From Apiosordaria backusii (taxonomy: Eukaryota > Ascomycota > Sordariomycetes > Sordariales > Lasiosphaeriaceae): a DNA stretch of 64,000 nt. Shown one piece after another: positions 55,617 to 64,000 of the stretch; position 1 is the first letter of the stretch; every line of letters begins with the position of its first letter. The notes beneath the pieces were generated by a model that was given only the letters and a program-made list of their open reading frames with translations, did not search any database and was not told the DNA's origin. The translations under genes and the position numbers were made by a program. The stretch is taken from positions 2,002,501 to 2,066,500 of the forward strand of contig JAUKTV010000006.1 in the NCBI GenBank assembly GCA_030549205.1, read 5' to 3'.

Positions 55617-58600
55617 AAGAGCTGTAAACTACGCTAACTTAACTGCCTATAAGACCTATAGCCAACTATTAAGTTAACTAAATTAGCTAAGAATTGGTAG
55701 GTCTATAGTTAAGTAAGTATATTATTACTATACTAATTTATAGGCCTATAAGCCTTGTAAGTCGGAAGCTATAGAGGGCTTGGTAAGTAGTTTATAGGGC
55801 TTAGCAAACCTCGGGGTTAACTAAACTGTACTTTAGCCTTTTTACCTACTAGGGTATAGAAAGTACCGTACGTTAGTCGGTAGGTATATAGTAAAGGTTA
55901 AGTACAAACCCTACTATAGAGATTATTATAGTGGATTTACAAAAGGCTAATACTACAATACAATTGTTTACATACTATATTTCTATTCTACAGTACCTAT
56001 AAGGTACTGTACTCTAGTACCCTAGTACTGAGCTATAGGTATTACGTATAAGACTTCTGCTGCACTGTAAGCTAGTGTGTGAGCACTAATTACAGAGCCC
56101 TTAGGCCTGTAATTGGCAATACCTATTTTAATAAAAATAATATAGTAATAAGTATTATAAAAAGCCTATAATTTTTAAATATTATTTTAAAGCTTTTAGG
56201 TTATTTAAAAATACTAACTTTTTAAATACTTCGATTTATTATTTAATTATCATAAGGCTAAAAAAATTTATGTAGAATCTTAATAACTTAACGTTAAGGT
56301 AATTAAAAAAAGACTTAATTAAAAAAATAATAATATTCTTCTTTATAAAAACCTTAAAAACCGTTTTTAAATATTTAATATAATTATCGCTATTATTTAA
56401 AAAAATTACAATATCGTTAATAAAGGCCCTATAGTAATCTTTATAAGGTTTAAATAAATAATTTATAAATTACTAAATATAAGTTAATGTATTTTTAAAA
56501 CCTATTAATACTATATTTAATTTCTTAAAACTATATAAGCTAATTAATATAAGATAATATTAATAAAGTAAATATACTTTAAATTAATAGAAAAAATAAA
56601 CTATATTGATAATTATAATAAAGGTTTTTCTATTAAGTACAATAATAATTTTAAATTATAATAATAATAAATAATTATTTAATATAATAACTTTATTTAA
56701 TGCTTTTAAATCGATAATTATTTTACTTTTAATTTTTTTATTTATAATTTTTTAAACTATAAATATAAAATATATAAATAGCGTTACTTTTATTTTAAAC
56801 TTTATCTTCTTTTATTTATATAGCCTTTTAAAGATTTTATTAAAGACTACGTTATTATATTTATCAAAAAAATAAAAATATAAAGCTATTTTTTAAGTTT
56901 ATTATTCTTTTATTAAAGAGATTTTTATTATTTCTTTTTTAAAAATATTTATAAAACTTTTTTCTTTTTAAAGTTTAAAAGAATACTTAATTAAAAGTTT
57001 AAAATAGTAAACTATATTATAATTATCTATATAAATATAGATTCTTTTAAATATAGTTTCTTTAAAGTAAGATTTCCTTATTTTAATATTAAAGGTTAAT
57101 TATTTTTTCAGAACTTTCGATTTATTATTATTAAAAAAGTTAATATTTACTCTTTCTAATAACATAATTTCTATAATTTAATATACTATATTATTAAAAA
57201 ATATTTTATTATTATTAATTAAATTATCTTTAATATTAAATAAATTATTTATATCGATTATTAATCTCTTTTAAATATCAAAGGCTATAGCTTTTACATT
57301 TTTTATTATAAGACATTCTATATTTATAATTAAAATAGCTATTTAAAAAGCTAAGTTTATAATATAATTTACTATTAAATTTACTTTAAATAATATTACT
57401 TTAATTATCATTATTTTTATAATAAAAACTTTAAAACTGATTATTTATAAAATTATATAGTACTTACTATTTATAAAATCTATAATAATTTTAATAACTT
57501 TCCTTTAATTAATTATAAAAATTCCTTTAATAAAATCTTTAATATAAAAAACCTTAATAGTATAAGTATTAATTATTAAAGTTAAAACTATAAGGTACTT
57601 TCAATAGAATATAAAATTATAATTACTTAATAAAAGCTTATATTTAATTAAAATAAATACTCTTTTATTAAGTAAAAGCGTAATCTTTTATATAATCTTA
57701 ACGGTTTTAATAATAATGTTAATTCTAACCTTTATTTTAAGTTTAATTTTAAAGTTAAGTTTTTTAAATTTAATTTTTTTATACTTATAATCGATATTAA
57801 TATTATAAAAGTTAAGAAAATTATTATTAAAAAATAATCTTATATTAAAGTTAAGTTATTGTTTATATCCTTTTTTAATATAAAGAAATTAAAAGTTACT
57901 TATTTTTTAATTTAAAGGCTAAATATTTTTATTCCTTTAATCTCTTTATCTTTTTTTTCTATAAAATAATTAAATTTAATAAATAAAATATAGTTAATAA
58001 TAAACTTTTTTATGTTATTATTTATATAAATTTTAATATTTTTAATGTTAGATTAAAGGTAAATAGAAATTTTTATATAGATAAAATTAAAAAAAGGACT
58101 ATTGTCAATTTACTTTATAAAATTTATTAGTATTGCTTTAAATGTAAAGTCTTTATTATTGGTTTTATTATACTTAAAGGTTCTTTTTTACAAGTATTAT
58201 ACCGATAATTTTAAATTTAAATTTAATATTAAATTTAAAATTATTCCTTTTTTAATTTTAAAATAAATTTTAAAGTATTTAAATAGTATATTTTTAAATT
58301 TAAATTATTTTTAATAATAACTATAAGTCTATTAATAGAAATTATTTAAGAAGTTTTGAAAATTTTATAATTAAACGTTTAAAGTTCCTTTATATATTTT
58401 TTAATATTTAATTATTATTATTTTTAATTTAAATATTAAATAGTATTTTAAATAAAACTTACTTATATCGATTATATAAATACAATAGTTATATTCTTTT
58501 AAATTTATTAACGATAATATTAAATTATTAAATTTAAATTTATTAATATAATTTATACTATCTTCTTTTTTATAATTACTTTGACATAAATGCTTATAAT

Positions 58601-59108
58601 TCTTATTATATTTATTATAATTATAGGTTTTATTATTTTTACTATTATAATTCTAATTTCGATTTTAATTTCTATTATTATCTTTTTAATCTTTAGAAAA
58701 GTTATAATAATAATCATAATTACTATTTTTATTATAGTCTTTTAATTTATTATAATTTCGATTATTATTATTATTGGAATAGGTATGGCCAATTACAGGC
58801 CTAAGGGTTGTAATTAGTGCTCACATACTAGCTTACAGTGTAGCAGAAGTCTTATACGTAATACCTATAGCTTAATACTAGGATACTAGAATACAGTACT
58901 TTATAGGTACTGCAAGATAGAAATATAGTAAGTAAATAATTGTATTATAGTATTAGCCTTTTATAAATTTACTATAGTATTCTCTATAGTAAAGTTTATA
59001 CTTAATCTCTACTATATACCTACTGACTAATGTATAATACTTTATATATCCTAATAGACAGATAAGCTAAAGTATAGCTTAATTAACCCTAAGGTTTATT
59101 AAACTTTA

Positions 59109-59238
59109 TTATTGCAAGGTCACTAATGCCACAAAACATTAGTTGCATAATAATTAATTAATCGAGAAGAAGTCTGCTGCACGATAGCTATATATATATA
59201 TGTATATAGATCCTATATCCCTATATCCTTCTGTAACA
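59109..59238 (-). repeat. family D 3' LTR
   Basis: 130 bp, from TATTGC (TGTTGC before decay) to GTAACA on the plus strand. More AT-shifted than its partner. Confidence 0.8.
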
Positions 59239-59679
59239 ATACCCTCCTTTAAAGAAAAAATTGCTACCTCCCAATAGCATAACCTATTAATAGCCATATC
59301 TATTGATTTCCTTAATCTATATATAGTAATACTTAATTCCTCTATAACCCATTGCAATAACCGTCTTTAATATTATGTCTATCGATTACTTTAAAGCTCT
59401 ATCTATAATAATAAAAGAAATAAAAGGAAAAAAAAAGAAAAAATCATCGCAGTAAAGTAAAGAAATATCTATTCAATCCTTATTCCCTTTCTTTTTTTTT
59501 CTCTTCGTTTTACTTATTTACTATTGCTCTTTATTCTCCCTACTTATCTACTATTACGTCCATTAAATTATCTTAGCTTCTTATTATTTACTTTTTCTAT
59601 ATTACATTTCCACTCTATTTAAATCAGATTAGTATATTTTAAACTGAAGCTAAAACTTTATTTTAATTTAAAGCTATAA

Positions 59680-59810
59680 GTTTATTTAAAGTTAGACCTA
59701 AAGCTTTATCCTTAATTAGATCTATAGTTTTATCTTAAGTTAGTACTAAAGCTTTATTTTCAGTTAAATCTATAGCTTTATATTAAGTCAGTACTATAGC
59801 TTTATCTTAT
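59680..59810. repeat. 24-bp tandem repeat inside family D
   Basis: At least five 24-bp units alternate between TAGAYCTAWAGCTTTAT-like and TAGTACTAAAGCTTTAT-like forms. The period is a multiple of three, so it may come from a repetitive coding segment. A looser ~48-bp repeat around GATATTATAGTTAAGGT follows at about 60000-60230. Confidence 0.6.
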
Positions 59811-62319
59811 TCTTCTTCTTTAATAGTTAAGTCGATAATAATTTAAATCTCTATTTAGGCTTTTTTATTTATACTTTTCTTATTATCTTTATCTTTATTT
59901 AGCTTTTTTATTATTATTTTAAACGTTTAAAATATATTAAGTAAAATCTTAATTATCGTTTTAATAATAGTAAATATTGCAAATACATTAATTAGAATTA
60001 ACATTTTAACTTCTACTTATATAGCTATAGATATTATAATAGTTAACATTTTGGTTTTTATTTAAATAACGATAAATATTATAGTCGGAATTATAATCTT
60101 AGTTTAAATAGCAATAGATATTATAGTTAAGGTTAAGGTCTTAGGTTTTATTTATATAATAATAGATATTATAACTATAGTTAAGGTCTTAAGTTCTATT
60201 TAAGTAGTAATAAATATTATATATACTAATACCAGGACTAATATTTACTTTATTATTCTAGTAAATAGATTTATATTAATAAAAGTCATTGTTTTTACAG
60301 TTTATTAAATAATAGTTTAAATATCTATATAACCTTTTAATACTATCGTACTTAGTTATTATTACAAAACTTTATTAAGCTTAATACTAAACTTCTAAAC
60401 TATTTTAATAACTTCTAAAATTCCATTAGTTATAAATTATATTTTTTATTTAATAAAGTCTTATAGTATATTAATAATAATATATTTTATTATATTTTTA
60501 AATAAAGGTTAAATCTCTTTCTATTTAAATTAAACGTTAACGCCTTAATTACTATTAAGAAACTTACCTATTATATTAGTATAATTTTAAAGTAAGTTAT
60601 TTAGTTTGTCGGCGCCAGTTCTATCCTACTCTACTATTACCTTAATTAACCTTTAGATTTCTATTAATATTTTGCCTAGCTTTTAGAATTACTTAGTATA
60701 ATTATTCGGTTAGTTAAGTATAGGCTTAATCTTCTTACGACCGACAGTTTCTAACCTATTATCAACTACTCTAGTTACCTTAATAAAACTAAAGCTAAAT
60801 ACTAAGGATTTCTTTTTCTTCTTTAAAGCCTTTATCTTTACCTTATCCTTTTCGTATTGAGCTTTCTCTACTTTATTATCCTCTACAATAGTTAGTTTAT
60901 ATAGGTTACCTTCCCAGTAGTCTGTTAAAGCTTAAAGCTCTAGTTCAGTAACTGGTTGCCCTATAGCGTACTTAATAAGACTGTAGATATCCTTAATATT
61001 ATCTTCGATATTAATTAGCTTAATGTTTTTAAATTATATATTGTTCTTTTTTATCTAATAGGTCTGGTATACCTGACTTATACATTTAAAAGAAATTAGT
61101 TCTGGTCTTAGGTAAAGTAATTAAGACTTTATATTTACTGTACCTGACTTTCTTATAAGATAAAGCTCTGGAAATATAAGCTGGTTAGGAATTTACCAGT
61201 ATTAAAGGTAATAGCTTGTTCCTTAATAGATACTTAAGTATAGATACTTAAAAAGTAAATGAAAGGTTTAAATCTAGATTAGGTAGTAGAAGATAGAGCT
61301 ATATTGTTAAAGCTAAATTATTAAAAGGTAGGTTTTTTTTAAAAAGAGGTCGGTATATTGTAAAAGCTAATATATTATACTATATATCGTTAAGGATAGG
61401 CTCTATATAGATATCTAAGGTATCGTTAGATAGGATAGATAGTAAGGCTTTCTAATTATTTAAAGGTATATATATAGGTAAGAAAGTTAAACTATAATAG
61501 TATAAAATAAAGTCAAATTACTTCTATTAATCTTATAGTTATTATTACTAAAGCTTAATTTATAGCTATTATACCGATATATCTTAGGCTTATTTCTAAT
61601 ATAGTAGGGAGTTTACTTATATTAAAGATAATGGATTTAGAGAGTTTTTTAATAGTAATAGATATAGCTGGATATCTACAATATTCTAACGCTTACGAAA
61701 CTTATTAAGGTAACATTTAAAGGCATTATATTTACCAGTTAACTATTTTAATAGTATTTAATTTCCAACTCCTTTGTCTTTAAAGATATTAGGATCGATT
61801 TTTAAGGCTTATTTAATATCGGCGGTAGTAATAAAATCCTAAGCTTAAAGGGTATTAGGTTCGTTATATAGTTATATTAACTAATATATTTATTAATACT
61901 TTAATAGGCTAAGCTAGTATACTTAATCTAATATAAGAAAAGGCTATAAAAGGCTATAGCGTTAATAGAGTAAGTTAATAAAAGGGTTATTAATAAGGTA
62001 ACTTAAGTATAACGTCTATAGATATTTAGGATAGCGTTAAGTTTATAGTTAGTGGTATATTCTAAATTAAAGATCGAAAGTAGTAGATTTGAATTGTACT
62101 TAAAAGCGTATTTTTAAAGGTCTTAAAGGTAGATAGTGGTATAGTTACAATAAAAGTTAATAGCTAATGTAGCTTTTTAATTAGGGCTATAGACGCTAGC
62201 GTCGGCTTTATAGTTAGGGCGTAGATTTAATAGAGAGATAGATATTAATGGAAAAATTAAGGATTTCTCGATTGTAGCTTAGATTAGGCCAAGTATTGTA
62301 ATAAGTTTGTAGCTACCAT

Positions 62320-62448
62320 TATTGCAAAGTTACTGGTGCTATAAAACATTAGTTATATAATAATTGATTAATCGAAAAGAAGTCTGCTGTACGATGGCTA
62401 TATATATATATGCATGTGGATCCTGTATCCCTGTGTCCTTCCGTAACA
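62320..62448 (-). repeat. family D 5' LTR
   Basis: 129 bp, TATTGC to GTAACA on the plus strand; keeps more GC (e.g. near 62410-62440). Confidence 0.8.
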
Positions 62449-64000
62449 TTTATAAACTACTTATTAAGCCTTCTATAGTTTCTAACTTATAAAGCCTATA
62501 GGCTTATAATTTAATATAGTAATAATAAATCTATTTAATTATAAGCTTACTAATTTTAAGCTAATTTAACTAACCTAATAATTATCTATAGGTTTTATAA
62601 GTAATTAAGTTAATATAGTTTATAATTCTCTAAAATCGACTTACAGTTATATAAAAGGACTGTAAAACCAAACACCTTTAATTTAAAATATAAGTTAATA
62701 TAAAGTTAAAGTTAAACTATTTATATTACTTATAGTAATAAACCTTAATAGCCTAAATATAAAATTATAAACAATTTAACGTACTAATTAATAAAATATA
62801 GGTCTTTAAATAGCTTTATAATAAAGTAAGATATTAAGTAAATACTAGATAACTAACAGGTAAGCTTTCTAACTTAAGCTTTTACTATATAATATAATAG
62901 CAGTTACTTACTATAAACTTAAGCTTTATAGGGACTTAATTTGATATCCCTCCTCTACTTATAGTAAATAATAAGCCTAGATTTAAATCTAAAGCCTACT
63001 ATAGTATATTAAAATTAATAAATTAAAATATAAAGTATATAAAGTATTAAAGCCTATATATTTTTAACATTAAGTAATTACTTTTTTAAACTAATTTATA
63101 AAGGAAAATTAAATATAGGAAAGGTAGTTTTTTAATTTATTCTTCTACTAACTTTTCTTCTATAGGCCTATTGCTTAAATTTAAAAGACCTATAAAGGTC
63201 TTAAATTTTTAACTAACTAATAGTTTAATTAGCCTGTTAACTAGTATTTACTTAATATTTAAGTAATTAATAATAACCTATAATATCTTAATTTACTTTT
63301 TAATTTAATAATATTTTACTAGTATATATTTAATATAATTATAAAAAGCTAAGTTATAGGTAATAATTATAAAGTTAATATTATTACTATATAATAAAAT
63401 AAAGTCTATTAAAGTATATTTTTAATTCTTTATAAACTTCTTTAATTTATAAAACTTTATAAATAACTTTAATAAATATATTAATTTTAATCTTTAAAAT
63501 AAAGAAATATATAGTATTAGCCTTTTTTAATTTTTAATTTATAAAGCTTCCGGTTATTTTAAATATAAAGCTATAAGTAGATTTTAAATCTTTTAAATTC
63601 CTTATAAAGTTTAAATTTATAAAGCCTATAAATACTATAGTACCTTCCTTTTTAATATGTTTAATAGTATTATAGTTATAAACAATTATTAAATTCTCCG
63701 TACTATTTAAATACTTTAAAAGATTTTTAATAACGTTTAAGCTTATTATAGTAAACTACTATATATTCTTTAAAGGCTATTATATTATAAAAGTAATATT
63801 AAATTTTATTTAAATTATTAAATATATTATAATACTTACTATATATTAAAATAATATATAATCTAACTTATTTATAAAGCTTTTTTTTAATTTAAAATCC
63901 TTATATTAAAATATAATTTTAAACTATAAAAGAATTAGTATTTTACAGTTATTTTTAAAATTAAAGGTCTTAATTACCTCCTATATATATTAAACTTAAT

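Larger units (their letters stand above)
48843..56133 (+). mobile_element. solo LTR of a copia family (family E), split by a copia insertion
   Basis: Bases 48843-49164 plus 55622-56133 make an 834-bp unit starting TGTTAAAC and ending TAATA (TAACA before decay), with perfect 5-bp TSD AAAAT (48838-48842 and 56134-56138). It matches, in inverse orientation, the 3' LTR at 62946-58772. It sits inside the gypsy pol relic. The 6.45-kb element at 49165-55616 later split it. No internal region accompanies it, so it is a solo LTR left by LTR-LTR recombination. Confidence 0.8.
44300..58771 (-). mobile_element. Ty3/gypsy relic, minus strand, split by later insertions
   Basis: Pieces at 56139-58771, 48355-48837, 46766-47369 and 44300-45767 read in order on the minus strand as one pol. 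They show a gag zinc-knuckle remnant (YNKNYKHLC, about 58600); reverse transcriptase from about 56735 (IDLKALNKV, LIGFKNT, KPYKDYYRAFINDIVIF); and RT end ending FLxYLLLYY at 56139, continuing at 48837. The integrase zinc-binding end (NIILYTL, NKSL) stops at 46766, and the integrase core resumes at 45767. The integrase tail has LTYKLELL and KDPF near 44870. Dozens of stops make it dead. Each gap coincides with an insertion bounded by a target-site duplication. Confidence 0.75.
59109..62448 (-). mobile_element. 3.34-kb LTR element (family D), probably non-autonomous
   Basis: LTRs of 130 and 129 bp (59109-59238 and 62320-62448) and perfect TSD TTTAT (59104-59108 and 62449-62453). Minus orientation: PPT-like AAAGGAGGG beside the left LTR, and TGGTAGC (primer-site-like) beside the right LTR. 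No RT, integrase or protease remnant was recognised in 3.08 kb, so it may be a large non-autonomous derivative. It split the 3' LTR of the family E copia element. Confidence 0.8.
40871..64000. other. AT-rich, RIP-type transposon block
   Basis: From about 40.87 kb to the window end the sequence is dominated by A and T, with TA-rich words and almost no CA/TG or CG in the older parts. No frame above 67 codons exists in 20 kb. Where two copies of one element can be compared they differ almost only by C/T and G/A. Together these are the marks of repeat-induced point mutation. Elements identified inside are listed separately. Confidence 0.9.
58772..64000 (-). mobile_element. Ty1/copia retrotransposon (family E), 3' end, runs off window
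   Basis: The 3' LTR is 62454-62946 plus 58772-59108 (about 830 bp), split by the element at 59109-62448. It is the family of the solo LTR at 48843-56133. On the minus strand a polypurine tract (GTAGAGGAGGGA) directly precedes it at about 62958-62947. Further upstream (about 63650-63530) is a copia RNase H remnant (FINLNF, LKDLKSTYSF). The 5' part lies beyond 64000. TSD cannot be checked because the other end is outside. Confidence 0.75.

Noticed and set aside
59154..59357. 67-codon minus-strand ORF
   Set aside because: It spans the family D LTR and its edge, with no domain; a chance opening in repeat DNA.
48843..62946. Long terminal inverted repeats of one large DNA transposon (48.8 kb versus 62.9 kb)
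   Set aside because: The inverted pair starts TG and ends CA-derived TA, the left copy has its own 5-bp TSD, and the right copy is preceded by a polypurine tract and copia RNase H remnants. They are two LTRs in opposite orientation.

Overview
The window comes from the nuclear genome of a filamentous ascomycete, most likely a sordariomycete. The evidence is short (about 45-80 nt) GT-AG introns with CTAAC/CTGAC-type branch sites, a HET-domain protein, a PDR-type ABC transporter, an allantoate-permease-type MFS transporter, a secreted dipeptidyl peptidase IV, and a 23-kb AT-rich block in which transposons carry the C-to-T/G-to-A decay expected of repeat-induced point mutation (RIP). Exons were assembled by hand from frame continuity and splice consensus.

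Left part (1-31.5 kb), gene-rich. In order: the 3' part of an ARMH3/DUF1741 gene; ISA1 (mitochondrial Fe-S assembly); an Mgs1/WRNIP1 AAA+ ATPase; a small zinc-finger-like gene of doubtful integrity; a LINE relic abutting a truncated FG-GAP pseudogene; a two-exon HET gene; a seven-exon MFS transporter; a PDR ABC transporter with one frameshift in a C5 run; a small secreted cysteine-containing protein; RNase H; a persulfide dioxygenase (ETHE1 type) head-to-head with sulfide:quinone oxidoreductase; and secreted DPP IV. The ETHE1/SQR pair catalyses consecutive steps of mitochondrial sulfide oxidation and shares an 856-bp intergenic promoter region.

Transition (31.5-40.9 kb), accessory. It holds an unrecognised gene ending in a broken 28-residue tandem-repeat array, several minisatellites (including a 21-bp family that recurs at 17.2, 31.7 and 34.3 kb), a coiled-coil repeat pseudogene, a second pseudogene broken at four C-to-T-compatible stop codons, and an intact kinase-like hypothetical gene.

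Right part (40.9-64 kb), a heavily mutated transposon block with no intact gene. It can be read as a nested insertion series dated by target-site duplications (TSDs). A minus-strand Ty3/gypsy relic (44.3-58.8 kb) was hit by two copies of a ~960-bp element of unknown class, in opposite orientation, each with a perfect 13-bp TSD. It was also hit by a solo LTR (TSD AAAAT). That solo LTR was then split by a 6.45-kb Ty1/copia element (679-bp LTRs, TSD AAGAG). To the right lies a second Ty1/copia element of the solo-LTR family that runs off the window; its 3' LTR is split by a 3.34-kb LTR element (~130-bp LTRs, TSD TTTAT). Two tiny elements lie at the left edge of the block: a 488-bp TRIM-like element (TSD TTTTA) and a GC-rich 203-bp MITE with a 9-bp TSD that looks younger than the RIP around it.
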